Source: Propionivibrio hellwigii (lineage in GTDB: Bacteria > Pseudomonadota > Gammaproteobacteria > Burkholderiales > Rhodocyclaceae). Taken from it: a stretch of 64,000 nt of DNA. The stretch spans positions 124,001 through 188,000 of the forward strand of contig NZ_JBEUWX010000002.1 of assembly GCF_041770905.1 (NCBI RefSeq), in the 5' to 3' direction. Positions 26,422-36,094 of the stretch are shown piece by piece. The notes under the pieces are model-generated. The model was not told where the DNA came from. It ran no database searches and saw nothing but the letters and a program-made list of their open reading frames with translations. Within the stretch, counting starts at the first letter, position 1; each line of letters opens with the position of its first letter. The translations under genes and the position numbers were made by a program.

Positions 26422-27119
26422 GCTTTGTTTCCTTTCATTTTCGGCCGGAAGGAGCGTCTGACATCGAATCCCTTGTTGCCGATTTTGTCTTTGTCGGGCA
26501 CGGGCGGGCTGGTTTCGGCTTCGCTTTTGAGCTGCGATAAATATTCGCAAAGGTGCTGCCACACGATATCGGGGTCGAAATAGACGCCGAGGCCGGAGAG
26601 CTGGGGGTTTTCGGCAAAATCCTGGCGGCTGTCGAGCCGGGTGGGGCGGTGCGGGTCGGCATAATAGGCGAGCAGCAACGGCACTCGGCGGTGGGCGGCA
26701 ATGCTCGGCTGGCTGCGGTTGCAGCGGCTGGGGCTGAAATCGGGTTCTTGGAAGTGCTGATACCAAGTCCAGTAGTAGTTGCCGAATTGCGGCAGGCAGA
26801 ATTTGCTCCCGTCGAGAAATCGCACCATGCGCAGAGAGAGGTGGTGCCGGCGGGGTTGCAGATACACGCTTTCGATGTCGTATGAGCTGTACACCTGCTT
26901 GTCGGTGGCAAATAGGAACACGCGCAGGTTGCCGACATACAGCTCGGACACCACGGCGCAGGTGCCGAATTCCTGCTGCCAGTCGGCGGGCGGCTTGGGC
27001 AGGTTATGCAGGATTTCGCTGCCGGACGGCTGGCGGCGGTCGAACACGAGCACGGGGTCGCTGCCGTATTTGGCCACTTTGTGGTCGTAGAAATCTTTAA
27101 ATTTGCTGATGATTTTCAT
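26418..27119 (-). CDS. Unknown protein between rtcB and prfH (233 aa)
   Basis: The protein has no signal peptide or membrane span. Its N-terminus reads KIISKFKDFYDHKVAKYGSD and the middle is aromatic-rich (FCLPQFGNYYWTWYQHF), followed by VPLLLAYYADPHRPTRL. I recognise no catalytic motif. It starts three bases after the rtcB stop and its own stop overlaps the prfH start, so the three genes are tightly coupled. Position alone argues for a role in RNA repair, for example recognising damaged ribosomes or regulating the ligase. Confidence 0.75.
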   Translation of the reverse strand: MKIISKFKDFYDHKVAKYGSDPVLVFDRRQPSGSEILHNLPKPPADWQQEFGTCAVVSELYVGNLRVFLFATDKQVYSSYDIESVYLQPRRHHLSLRMVRFLDGSKFCLPQFGNYYWTWYQHFQEPDFSPSRCNRSQPSIAAHRRVPLLLAYYADPHRPTRLDSRQDFAENPQLSGLGVYFDPDIVWQHLCEYLSQLKSEAETSPPVPDKDKIGNKGFDVRRSFRPKMKGNKA

Positions 27120-27122
27120 GTG

Positions 27123-28262
27123 TCATCCTCCGCAGACGCCGCTGGTTTTATAAGTGAGCACGGGTTTGAGGCGGGCTATCGGCTCGATGAGGCCGGCGTG
27201 CTGCATGGCGGCGATGATGCTGTCGATGTTTTTGTAGGCTTGCGGCGCTTCTTCGTATACCAAGGCCTTGTCGGCGCACACCACCAGGCTGCCGAAGGCG
27301 GTGCGGCGCAGGCTGTCGGCGCTGTATTTGTGCGACAGGCGGCCTTTGCATTCGCTGCGCTGCCATTTGCGGCCGGCGCCGTGGGCGAGCGAGTTGAGCG
27401 CGACGGTGCAGTCGGCGGCTGGCTCGACCAGATAGCTGTAGTCGCCGCGCGAGCCGGGGATGAGCACTAGGCCGCAGTCGGATGGGGTGGCGCCTTTGCG
27501 GTGCAGCCAGCCGGTTTCGCCGCCGACTGCGGTGTGTTGCAGGAAGTTGTGGTGCACGTCGAGCAGGCGGCGGCCTTGGGCGCCCCAGAGCGCGAGCATG
27601 CGTTCGGCAATCAGCTGGCGGTTGGCGCGGGCGAAGGCGAGGGCATTTTGATGCTCGGCGAGGTAAGCGGCGGCTTCGGGGCTGTTTTCAGGTAGCCCTG
27701 AGTGGCCGTGTGCTTCCACGTGGCGGCGCAAAATCTGCTGGCCGAATCCGCGCGAGCCGCTGTGTACAAGCAGTTGCAGGTAGGCGGCATTGAAATTTTC
27801 AGGTAGCCTTTCGGGACGGTAGACGGTGTCCACAGTTTGCAGTTCGGCAAAGTGGTTGCCGCCGCCGATGGTGCCTAAGGCTACCTGAAAAGGATGGGGC
27901 GGCAGGATTTCGCGGATGCGCGGCTGCCAGCTTTCATCCAGCGGGGCATCGATATTGCCGAGCTGTTTGGCCAGTTTGGCGGGCTTGGCTTTGTGTGCGG
28001 CCAAATCGGTTTGCCACAGCGCCATGCCGCAGCCGATGTCGTTGCCGATGAGCGCGGGGTAGAAACGGCCGCTGCTGAAAAACGCAGCACCGACGGGATA
28101 GCCGCGCCCGGCGTGCAAATCGGGCATGCCGGCCACGCGGCGCATTTGCGGCAGGCGGCTGGTGGTTTGCAGCTGTTGGATGGCGTTGCCTTCAATCCAG
28201 GTGTGGGAATCGGCGATTAAAACGGTGTTTTCGGAAAGGTATTGGGGGGTTTGTGTGCCCAT
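27123..28262 (-). CDS. rtcB: RNA ligase RtcB (RtcB2-like)
   Basis: The 379-aa protein joins RNA 2',3'-cyclic phosphate (or 3'-phosphate) and 5'-OH ends with GTP and Mn2+. The signature sites are present: MPDLHAGRGYPVGAAF, the metal-binding cysteine in GNDIGCGMA, GTIGGGNHFAEL, LLVHSGSRGFG, LIPGSRGDYSY and the guanylylated histidine in NSLAHGAGRKW. The length is shorter than the roughly 408 aa of E. coli RtcB and fits the form linked to PrfH. I choose ATG 28262; the longer frame has no supporting site. No RtcR-type activator gene is visible in the window. It heads a three-gene operon. Confidence 0.93.
   Translation of the reverse strand: MGTQTPQYLSENTVLIADSHTWIEGNAIQQLQTTSRLPQMRRVAGMPDLHAGRGYPVGAAFFSSGRFYPALIGNDIGCGMALWQTDLAAHKAKPAKLAKQLGNIDAPLDESWQPRIREILPPHPFQVALGTIGGGNHFAELQTVDTVYRPERLPENFNAAYLQLLVHSGSRGFGQQILRRHVEAHGHSGLPENSPEAAAYLAEHQNALAFARANRQLIAERMLALWGAQGRRLLDVHHNFLQHTAVGGETGWLHRKGATPSDCGLVLIPGSRGDYSYLVEPAADCTVALNSLAHGAGRKWQRSECKGRLSHKYSADSLRRTAFGSLVVCADKALVYEEAPQAYKNIDSIIAAMQHAGLIEPIARLKPVLTYKTSGVCGG
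27878..27889 (+). repeat. Eikenella-dialect DNA uptake sequence
   Basis: Exact AGGCTACCTGAA within rtcB. With the opposite-strand copy at 27798-27809 it forms a pair 70 bases apart. Confidence 0.85.
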
Positions 28263-28760
28263 ATTCGTACTTTCTTGCTGGTGGCGGGAAACCGGGCATT
28301 CATACGGCAGCCTGCCTTGCCGTGCGGCAAAGCAATATGCTGAAAATGAAATGGTTTCGCGCCGAATGCAAACGGCAGGCGCAGCCAAACGGCGCAAGCG
28401 CTGCGGTTTACACGATGGGGAGAAAGCAGCCCGAAGCGGGCGGCACAAGAATGGGAAGCGGCCTTATGCTTCTGAGCTGCAAAGAATTGAACGGAGTGTG
28501 AAAACATGCGACATGATGGGCTCCTTCTTTGCTGGATGGTGGATAAACAGGAAAATGGGCGGCTTAGCGCAGCCTCGTTTTGCGGATATTCCCGTTTGCA
28601 GGGGCAGGCGGGAAAGCGGGCGTCATGTTAGCGGGGAGAATGAGCTGGCGGCAAGTTTGGCGCGGGCAAATGCGGGGAATGTGTTGCGTTTTTTCCGCAG
28701 GTGCGGCGGCAGGCCGAGCGCAACAAAAACGGCAAAAACGGCAAGCAGAAGCGTCGCTGC
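28263..28760. other. Intergenic region upstream of rtcB
   Basis: About 500 bases without a gene I can support. It should contain the rtcB promoter on the minus strand; I see no clear sigma-54 (GG-N10-GC) element of the sort that drives RtcR-controlled rtcB genes. Confidence 0.35.
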
Positions 28761-29609
28761 TTATGCGTCGCGTGTGATACCCAATGCCAATGCCGCACGC
28801 ACTTCGGCCTTTTCCGTTTCGTCCAACTGCGTGAAAGCGGCGATGACGCTTGCGGCGTTGTCGTTCGTTTGCGCCGCGCTGAAGAGCGAGCGCACATAGT
28901 CATCCGCCGGGTGGTTCTGGATGTCTTGCGGTGTCGCGACTTGCAGCAGCCGCCCGTGCTGCATCACGCCGATGCGGCAGGCGAGTTTCAGCGCTTCCCC
29001 CATGTCGTGGGTGACGAAAACGATGGTGGTGCCGAGTTTTTTGTGGATGAGCGACACGGTTTCTTGCAAGGAGGCGCGGGCAAGTGGATCGAGGGCGGAG
29101 AAGGGTTCGTCCATCAAGAGAATGTCGGGTTTTGCGGCGATGGCGCGCAGGATGCCGACGCGCTGCTGTTCGCCGCCGGAGAGTTCGTGCGGGTAGCGGC
29201 GCCGGTATTGCGCGGGCGGGAGGCCGACGAGTTCGAGCAGTTCGTTGATGCGCGCTTTGCGCTCTGCCTTGCCCCAGCCGAGGATGTCCGGCATCAGTTC
29301 GATGTTTTGCGCGACGGTCATGGTGGGGAAGAGAGCGATTTGTTGCAGGACGTAGCCGATGCGGTGGCGCAGCGGGCGGATGTCGTAATCCTTGATACGC
29401 CTGCCGTTGAAGTACACGTTGCCGTCGGTCGGCTCGGTGAGCGCGTTAATCATGCGCAGGGTGGTGGATTTGCCGCTGCCGCTGCCACCGACCAGCACGA
29501 AAAATTCGCCCCGGTAGATGGTGAGGTTCAGTTCGCTGACGGCGGCGTGGCTGTCGTAGTGTTTGCTGACGTTTTTGAATTCGATCAGCGGGATGCGTTC
29601 AGGCTGCAT
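28761..29609 (-). CDS. Osmoprotectant-type ABC transporter ATPase
   Basis: The 282-aa protein is an ABC ATPase with Walker A GGSGSGKSTT, a Q-loop in GYVLQQIALFP, signature LSGGEQQRVG, Walker B ILLMDEPFSALDP and the H-loop FVTHDMGEA. The pattern NALTEPTDGNVYFNGRRI and the Q-loop context fit the OpuC/ProV group (betaine, carnitine, choline). There is no C-terminal CBS pair. Its start overlaps the stop of the upstream reductase gene by 11 bases. The matching permease/binding-protein fusion lies at 40032-41546 on the same strand. Confidence 0.88.
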   Translation of the reverse strand: MQPERIPLIEFKNVSKHYDSHAAVSELNLTIYRGEFFVLVGGSGSGKSTTLRMINALTEPTDGNVYFNGRRIKDYDIRPLRHRIGYVLQQIALFPTMTVAQNIELMPDILGWGKAERKARINELLELVGLPPAQYRRRYPHELSGGEQQRVGILRAIAAKPDILLMDEPFSALDPLARASLQETVSLIHKKLGTTIVFVTHDMGEALKLACRIGVMQHGRLLQVATPQDIQNHPADDYVRSLFSAAQTNDNAASVIAAFTQLDETEKAEVRAALALGITRDA

Positions 29610-30459
29610 AAATATCCCTCACGACTTCGGCAAAACGGCGTGGTGCGCGGCCCAATAGTTGCGGCAGGTCGTCTGAAACAGTGGCGAGTTCGCCGCCCGC
29701 GATCGCGGTGTAGGTGGATACCCACGCTTCGATTTGCCAAGCGGGCGTTTCGGGGTAGTCGCGTTCGCGGCTGGCATAGGCCTCACGAAGGGTTTGGTTG
29801 TGGTAGCGGTGCGGTTTGCCGGTGATCTTGCTGAGAACGGCGGCGATGTCGGCGAAGGTCAGCGCTTCGCTGCCAGTAAGGGTGTAGCTGCGGTTATGGT
29901 GGCGGTCGTCGCCGGAGGCGATGGCGGCAAGGATGTTGGCCGCCGCTTGTGCTACGTCCTGCTGCGAGACGCAGGCAACGCGGCCATCGTCCGCAGGGCC
30001 GGCAATGATGCCGTCGGCGTTGGCAATTGTCGCCATCATTTCGCTGTAAAAGTTGTCGCGCAGGAAGGTGTAGCGCATGGCGGTTTGCTGGATGGCAGCT
30101 TCGGTCGCGGCGTGGGTGCGTGCCAGGGTGAAGGTGCTGCTGGCGCTGGCGCCGGCGAATGACAGATACACCAGATGCTGCACGCCTGCCGCCGCTGCCG
30201 CGCGCACCAAGGTCAGGTGTTCCTGCTCGCGCGTCGGGCTTTCGGCGGCGGACACCATAAACAGCACGTCCGCCCCGCTTAACGCCTGCCGGGCCAGCTC
30301 GAAATCGGCGTAGGCAAAGGGGCGTACCGTGCAAGCGGGCAGATCGGGCGCTTTGGCGGGGGTGCGCAGCGGCAGAATCAGCGGCAAACCACGTGCGCTG
30401 AGGTGGCGGGCGACCATGCCGCCGATGTGGCCGCTGGCGCCGGTGATGGCGAGGTTCAT
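29599..30459 (-). CDS. NmrA/QorB-like NAD(P)H quinone oxidoreductase
   Basis: The 286-aa protein has the NAD(P) fold with MNLAITGASGHIGGMVARHL at the start, and SGADVLFMVSAAES, LVYLSFAGAS and YTFLRDNFYSEMM as in QorB-type short-chain reductases. The start at 30459 is certain from CCAAGGAGACACAAC upstream; the longer frame lacks support. It is translationally linked to the ABC ATPase. A second copy of its first 30 codons and upstream DNA lies at 31337-31650. Confidence 0.88.
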   Translation of the reverse strand: MNLAITGASGHIGGMVARHLSARGLPLILPLRTPAKAPDLPACTVRPFAYADFELARQALSGADVLFMVSAAESPTREQEHLTLVRAAAAAGVQHLVYLSFAGASASSTFTLARTHAATEAAIQQTAMRYTFLRDNFYSEMMATIANADGIIAGPADDGRVACVSQQDVAQAAANILAAIASGDDRHHNRSYTLTGSEALTFADIAAVLSKITGKPHRYHNQTLREAYASRERDYPETPAWQIEAWVSTYTAIAGGELATVSDDLPQLLGRAPRRFAEVVRDIYAA

Positions 30460-30608
30460 GTTGTGTCTCCTTGGGTTGGGTGGAGGGGAAATGGTGCCAG
30501 TTGCCGCCCCATCGCTCAATGCCTTTTGGAATATAGCTAAACACTTAAAAAATCGTAACGGCGTTACGTCGCCTCGCTACGTTTTTTATCTATTCAACTA
30601 TAAGCAAC

Positions 30609-30638
30609 GCCGTCTGGAAGATAACTTTCAGACGGCAT
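30609..30638. terminator. Hairpin with standard Neisseria DUS
   Basis: GCCGTCTG (30609-30616) pairs with CAGACGGC (30629-30636), followed by ATTTTTTATTT. The right arm is TTCAGACGGCAT, the exact reverse complement of ATGCCGTCTGAA. Inverted DUS pairs often serve as terminators in Neisseria; here it lies between the reductase promoter region and the 3' end of the deacetylase gene. Confidence 0.7.
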
Positions 30639-30641
30639 TTT

Positions 30642-31340
30642 TTATTTCAGCAGTTCGCTAACAGTCGTCAGGGTGTAGCCCTGCGCGCGCAGGCCGTCGA
30701 TGATAAGCGGTAGTGCTTCGCGTTCGGCGCGGCAGGCATCAATGCAAAACGGGTGCAGCAGGATGATGGCGCCGTTATGCGCTTGGGCGAGGGCAGCGGC
30801 GGTAATGGCTTCGCCAGTGGGCGGCTGGTGGCGGGTGGGTTCGCTGTCCCACATCACGGTGGTAATGTTGTGGCGGGCGAGATACCACGGCAGGCCGAGC
30901 AGTTTTTTGCCGTAGGGCGGGCGGAAATGGATGGGGCCGTGATAGCCGGCGGCGCGGATCAGGGCGTTGGTGTCTTCGATTTCGCGCGCGATGAACGCCG
31001 GTGAACGCAGCAAAAAGCGCCGGTGGCTGTAGGAGTGATTGCCCAGTTCGTGTCCGGCGGCGGCGATGCGCTGCGCTGCCTGCGGGTGGCGGGCCATGTT
31101 TTCGCCGATCATGAAGAAGGTTGCCTTCACGTTTTTTTCGGCCAGCACCGCCAGCACGGCATCGCTGGTGCGCTCGCTGGGTGCGTCATCAAAGGTGAGG
31201 GCAATGCGTTTGTGGTCGTTCGCGCCGTGGCAGACAAGATTGCCGATGAGCTGGTAGCAGCGGGCGTTCATCAACAGGTATAGGCCAACAAATGCGGCTA
31301 TTGCCAGTGCGAGACCGATCAGCAATTTCTTTGGTTTCAT
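30642..31340 (-). CDS. Polysaccharide deacetylase (NodB domain)
   Basis: The 232-aa protein has an N-terminal membrane anchor or uncleaved signal (LLIGLALAIAAFVGLYLLM) and a periplasmic NodB domain. All family motifs are visible: IALTFDDAPS (catalytic and metal Asp), GHELGNHSYSHRRF (metal histidines), HFRPPYGKK and ILLHPF. It removes N- or O-acetyl groups from a surface or cell-wall polysaccharide; the substrate is unknown. Its ATG overlaps the stop of a short upstream frame (ATGA), which is a broken duplicate of the reductase 5' end. Confidence 0.9.
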   Translation of the reverse strand: MKPKKLLIGLALAIAAFVGLYLLMNARCYQLIGNLVCHGANDHKRIALTFDDAPSERTSDAVLAVLAEKNVKATFFMIGENMARHPQAAQRIAAAGHELGNHSYSHRRFLLRSPAFIAREIEDTNALIRAAGYHGPIHFRPPYGKKLLGLPWYLARHNITTVMWDSEPTRHQPPTGEAITAAALAQAHNGAIILLHPFCIDACRAEREALPLIIDGLRAQGYTLTTVSELLK

Positions 31341-31495
31341 CGGCTATTGCCCAAACGGTTATGGATGAAAGTCCACAAATTGTTCCATCCGGCGGGATTG
31401 CGCAGCGGCAGGCTCGGTGGCAGGCCGCGTGCGCTGAGGTGTGGGGCAACTATGCCGCCGCTGTGGCCGCTGGCGCCGGTGATGGCGAGGTTCAT
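31337..31495 (-). pseudogene. Duplicated 5' end of the NmrA-like reductase
   Basis: The 52-codon frame begins MNLAITGASGHSGGIVAPHL, a diverged copy of the start of the 29599-30459 gene, keeps the reading frame through SARGLPPSLPLRNPA, then turns into unrelated residues and ends in TGA overlapping the deacetylase ATG. The DNA upstream (31500-31610) also matches that upstream of the reductase (30463-30570). The duplication may therefore have placed the reductase promoter and ribosome binding site in front of the deacetylase gene. Confidence 0.75.
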
Positions 31496-31499
31496 GTTG

Positions 31500-31798
31500 C
31501 ATTTCCTCGGGGTGGTGGCTGGATGAGGGGAAATGGTGACACTGATTAGCCATCGCTCAATGTTTTTTGGAACATAGATTAAACATCTAAAAAATCGTAA
31601 CGGCGTTGCGCCGCCTTGCCGTACTGCCTGCGGCGGTGCGTCTTGTTACGCTTTTATTTGTTCAACAATACTTCACCAAGAAATCCAGCACGACTTTCGG
31701 CTCGCATCCGAACCAGTTGTAGCCGTCTTTAAAGCGGCGGATGACGCCTTCAATCCAGAAAAAGTTTTTAACTACCCTGCAAATTTACAGATTTTTTA
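31500..31798. other. Duplicated upstream region and short gene remnant
   Basis: 31500-31610 parallels the reductase upstream region, with AAAAAATCGTAACGGCGTT shared. At about 31670-31750 the minus strand reads GYNWFGCEPKVVLDFLVK. The same C-terminal remnant recurs at about 38895-38960 as YNWFGREPKTVLNFLAKH. No intact gene. Confidence 0.45.
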
Positions 31799-32382
31799 GG
31801 GGCTTGGTAAGCAAACATGTGTTCAATACATGTTAATTCCCTTAGATGCTAGGCAAAAACAAGTACTACCGCCATTGAAAAATCAGTGAGGCCAAGTTTC
31901 GTCAGCTACTGCGCCTGTTTGCCATGACTTGACCGCCACGGATGTCGCGCAGTTGTGTGGCCTTTCCGTGCGCTCGGTCAATGCGCTGTACTCGCGTATC
32001 CGTGTCCGCCTGGCCCAAGAATGCGCTGCGCAGTCCCCGTTCTCGGGCGAACTTGAAACCGATGAGCCCTATTTCGGCCCCAAGCGTATCCGGGGCAAAC
32101 GCGGGCGTGGCGCGGATGGCAAAACCATCGTCTTTGGCCTGCTCAAACGTGGCGACTGCGTTTATACCGAAATCGTCTCCGATGTCTTCAAAGCCACGCT
32201 GCAAGCCATTATTCGGGGGTAAAGGGGATTCCCAACAGCGTCTTTACACCGACGGCTGGCAAGGCTATGCTGGGCTGGTTGATTTGGGTTTGGAGAAGCA
32301 CTTTCGCTTCAATCACCGACACCTTGACCTCTACAAGATACTGCTTAAACTGCTCAGAGACGCCCCCTTTTTCCTAAGCCCC
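31799..32382 (+). pseudogene. IS1595-family element remnant
   Basis: Ends GGGGCTTGG (31799) and CCTAAGCCCC (to 32382) form a short imperfect inverted repeat. The transposase reads in pieces: DVAQLCGLSVRSVNALYSRI, then the ISXO2-type core FSGELETDEPYFGPKRIRGK and GKTIVFGLLKRGDCVYTEIV. It then shifts frame after IIRG into RLYTDGWQGYAGLVDLG and jumps to FNHRHLDLYKILLKLLRD, so about 50 codons are missing. An upstream stop (TGA within LFAMT) adds a further lesion. The copy cannot be autonomous. Confidence 0.8.
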
Positions 32383-32404
32383 ATAATAGATATCGGAGAA
32401 ACTT

Positions 32405-34993
32405 GTGCCCAAAACTTACAACGAAAACTCCCGCGTCAAAATCCCCGCCATTTTGCATCTGATGCGGTTGGGCTACGACTACCTCTCGCTCAAAAACGAA
32501 AATTGGGACAAACAAACCAACATCTTTCCCGAAATCTTTATAAAAAGTCTCTGCCGCATCAATCCTGATTTGTCGCCGGACGATGCACGCCGTTTGCTGA
32601 CCGACATCACTATTGAGTTAGATAACGAAGACTTGGGACAAAAATTTTACGAACGCCTCACCAATCAATCCGGCGGCAAGAAACTGATCGACTTCCAAAA
32701 TTTCAATAACAACAGTTTCCACGTTGTAACCGAATTGCCCTGCATTAACGGCGATGAAGAATTCCGCCCCGACATTACCCTGCTGGTAAACGGCATGCCT
32801 TTGGTCTTTATCGAAGTCAAAAAGCCCAACAACAAAGGCGGCATCGGCGAAGAGCGGGAGCGCATGGGCAAACGCGCGAACAACCCCAAATTTCGCCGTT
32901 TCATCAACATCACCCAATTCATGATTTTTTCCAACAACATGGAATACGACGACGGCGCAACCGAACCGGCACAAGGCGCGTTTTACGCTTCGTCTGCTTA
33001 CGGTAAGCCCGTGTTTAACTATTTCCGCGAAGAGCATAAATTAAACCTTGCCGAGTTATTGAACACACTTTCAGACGACCTTGAAAACAACGTTCTGCAA
33101 GACAATAATCTGCCCGTTATCAAACACAGCCCCGAATTCGTCAGCAACAAATCGCCCGATACGCCGACCAACCGCATTTTGACTTCGCTGCTTTGCCGCG
33201 AGCGCCTCGCCTTTCTCCTGCAACACGGGCTGACGTACGTTAAAAGTAACCAAGGCGCGCTGCAAAAACACATCATGCGCTATCCGCAGCTATTTGCCAC
33301 TCTCGCCATTGAAAAACATTTGGCAAACGGCGGTAAAAAAGGCGTGATTTGGCACACCCAAGGCTCTGGCAAAACCGCGCTTGCCTACTACAACACCCGC
33401 TACCTGACCCACTATTACGCCAAACAGGGCATCGTGCCGAAATTCTATTTCATCGTGGACAGGCTCGATTTATTGAAACAGGCGCATCAGGAATTTACCG
33501 ACCGTAACTTAATCGTCCATACCATCGACAGCCGCGAAGCCTTTGTTGCTGACATCAAATCCGCCCAAACTTTGCACAACCACGCAGGCAAAGCGGAAAT
33601 CACTGTCGTCAACATCCAAAAATTCAAAGACGACCCCGATGTCGTCGCCCGTAACGACTACGACCTCGCCATCCAGCGTGTCTATTTTCTCGACGAAGTA
33701 CACCGCAGCTACAACCCCAAAGGCTCGTTTCTTGCCAACCTCAACTAGTCCGACGTAAACGCCGTCAAAATCGGGCTGACCGGCACGCCGCTTATCGGCG
33801 TAACCGCAGGCAACGTCAACACCCGCGAACTCTTCGGCGACTACATCCATAAATACTATTACAACGCCTCCATTGCCGACGGCTACACCCTGCGCCTGAT
33901 TCGCGAGGCCATCAGCAGCCAATACAAAGCCGAATTGCAGGCTGCATTGGCGCCGCTTGAAGTCGAAAAAGGCAGCTTTGACCGCAAAGAAATCTACGCC
34001 CATCCGCACTTCGTCCGCCCGATGCTTGACTATATCTTGGACGACTTCGCCAAATTCAGAAAAACCAACCAAGACGACAGCCTCGGCGCCATGGTCGTTT
34101 GCGACAGCGCGGAACAGGCACATCAGCTTTTTGAGCATTTTCAGACGGCCTCAGACCACAATTTCACCGCCGCACTGATATTGCACGACGTTGGCACCAA
34201 AGACGAACGCGACCAATGGGTTAAAGATTTCAAAGCAGGCAAAACCGACATCCTATTTGTGTACAACATGCTTTTGACTGGCTTTGACGCGCCGCGCCTG
34301 AAAAAACTCTATTTGGGCAGACTGATAAAAGCCCATAACCTTTTACAAACCCTCACCCGCGCCAACCGCACCTACAAATCTTACCGTTACGGCTACGTCG
34401 TCGATTTTGCCGACATCGAGCGCGAATTCGACAAAACCAACCGCGCCTATTGGGACGAACTTTCTAACGAATTGGGCGACGAAATCGGCAGTTACAGCCA
34501 GCTATTCAAAACTGCCGAAGAAATCGAACAGGAAATTGCTGACATTAAAAACGCCCTGTTTGATTTCGATACCGAAAACGCCGAAGAATTTTGCCGCCAA
34601 ATCAGCCAAATAGAAGATAAAAAACAGCTTCTAGCCTTAAAAAAAGCCCTGCAAACCTTGCTCGCCGCCGGCTTCGCCACCCGCACCCCGTGGGCACAAT
34701 GGCCGCGCCTCCCCATCTACCTCAAAGCCATGACCCTGCGCCTTGAAAAATACAGCAGCAACCCCGCCCGTGACGCAGCCCGCGAAGCAGACATACAGGA
34801 ATTGGAACAAATGTGGCAGGAAAAAACCGACGGCTTGGTGAAACAAGGACTACCCGTTTCAGACGACCTCGCCGAGTTTAGATGGATGATTGAAGAATTG
34901 AGAGTGTCGCTGTTTGCGCAGGAATTGAAGACACCGTATCCGGTGTCGGTGAAGAGGTTGTTGAAGGTGTGGGAGGGATTGGAAGGATTATAA
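32405..34993 (+). pseudogene. hsdR: Type I restriction endonuclease subunit R with amber stop
   Basis: An 862-codon frame starts at GTG 32405 (GGAGAAAC upstream) and is interrupted only by TAG at 33746-33748 (codon 448), between FLANLN and SDVNAV. The first half holds the PD-(D/E)xK nuclease part (EFRPDITLLVNGMPLVFIEVKKP) and helicase motifs I (WHTQGSGKTAL) and II (FLDEVHRSYN). The second half, in the same frame, begins with motif III (IGLTGTPL) and continues with TGFDAPRLKKLYLGR and ANRTYKSYRYGYVVDF. One base change separates this from an intact gene. The modification gene is truncated downstream and no hsdS is visible. Confidence 0.88.
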
Positions 34994-35074
34994 AATATCT
35001 AATTTTTAAGTAGATAACAAATGGACATTAAAATTGAGTACAATATTCGTTAATTTAAACAGAGTCACAACTAA

Positions 35075-36076
35075 ATGAAAGCATCTCTCCAAACTAAATT
35101 AGGTAATATTTACCATGCAAATTCATTAGATTATATGCAATATCTACCCAATGAAACAGTTAATCTTATTATGACTTCTCCACCATTTGGTTTAGTAAGA
35201 AAAAAAGATTATGGCAATGTTGATGCACATGAATACTTAGATTGGTTCAAGCCATTTGCAGAACAATTCCATCGAATTCTAGCCTCCAACGGCTCACTGG
35301 TTATTGATATTGGTGGTGCATGGTTAGCAGGACAACCTACACGTTCACTGTATCACTACGAATTATTAATAATGCTATGTAAGGAATTTGGTTTCCATTT
35401 AGCACAAGATTTTTTTTGGTGGAATCCTGCAAAACTGCCCACTCCAGCAGAATGGGTTAATATCAGAAGGATTCGTGTAAAGGATGCAATTAATTGCGTT
35501 TGGTGGCTATCAAAAACACCTTGGCCCAAAGCAAGCAATCGTAGGGTATTGATTCCATACAGCGATGCGATGAAAGGGCTGTTAAAAAATGGTTATGATG
35601 CTAAATTACGCCCAAGTGGTCATGATATTAGTGATAAGTTCTCTTCTAACAATGGTGCAGCAATTCCTCCAAATTTAATTGCTATTGCTAATACTGAAAG
35701 TAATTCTCCCTATTTAAAAAAATGCAAAGAAAAAGGTATCAAACCACATCCTGCAAGATTTCCAATAGATTTGCCTGAAATGTTTATCCGAATGCTGACT
35801 GATGAAGGAGATATGGTGCTTGATCCTTTTGGTGGTTCATGTGTTACAGGAGAAGCAGCAGAGCGACTTAATCGTAAATGGGCTTGTGTCGAATTAGAAG
35901 AAGATTATATAGAAGGAGCGAAACTACGTTTTCCAGTTCAACATATAGTTAAAAAAACAAATAACTATACTATCTCACATCCAGCCTCATTATGGGGCAG
36001 TGAGTTGGATATTCTTTCTAATGAAGAACAATTACCAGCAGATGGCGGGAAGACAAGACGCCCAATAACTAAATAA
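35075..36076 (+). CDS. Site-specific DNA methyltransferase (beta-class)
   Basis: The 333-aa protein has the catalytic motif TSPPFGLV near residue 34 and the AdoMet-binding motif DPFGGSCVTGEAAERL near residue 250. Catalytic motif before AdoMet motif is the beta-class order, and SPPF favours N4-cytosine methylation over N6-adenine. The gene is far richer in A+T than its flanks. It is followed after 18 bases by an HNH nuclease gene, and together they look like a complete type II restriction-modification pair. Recognition sequence unknown. Confidence 0.88.
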   Translation: MKASLQTKLGNIYHANSLDYMQYLPNETVNLIMTSPPFGLVRKKDYGNVDAHEYLDWFKPFAEQFHRILASNGSLVIDIGGAWLAGQPTRSLYHYELLIMLCKEFGFHLAQDFFWWNPAKLPTPAEWVNIRRIRVKDAINCVWWLSKTPWPKASNRRVLIPYSDAMKGLLKNGYDAKLRPSGHDISDKFSSNNGAAIPPNLIAIANTESNSPYLKKCKEKGIKPHPARFPIDLPEMFIRMLTDEGDMVLDPFGGSCVTGEAAERLNRKWACVELEEDYIEGAKLRFPVQHIVKKTNNYTISHPASLWGSELDILSNEEQLPADGGKTRRPITK

Positions 36077-36094
36077 AAATTTTAGGAAATTATT

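Noticed and set aside
28126..28899. 257-codon plus-strand frame upstream of and opposite rtcB
   Set aside because: No family, no ribosome binding site, and overlaps well-supported minus-strand genes at both ends.
31942..32568. 208-codon plus-strand frame overlapping the IS1595 remnant and hsdR start
   Set aside because: Out of frame with both the transposase core and HsdR; it exists only because of base composition.
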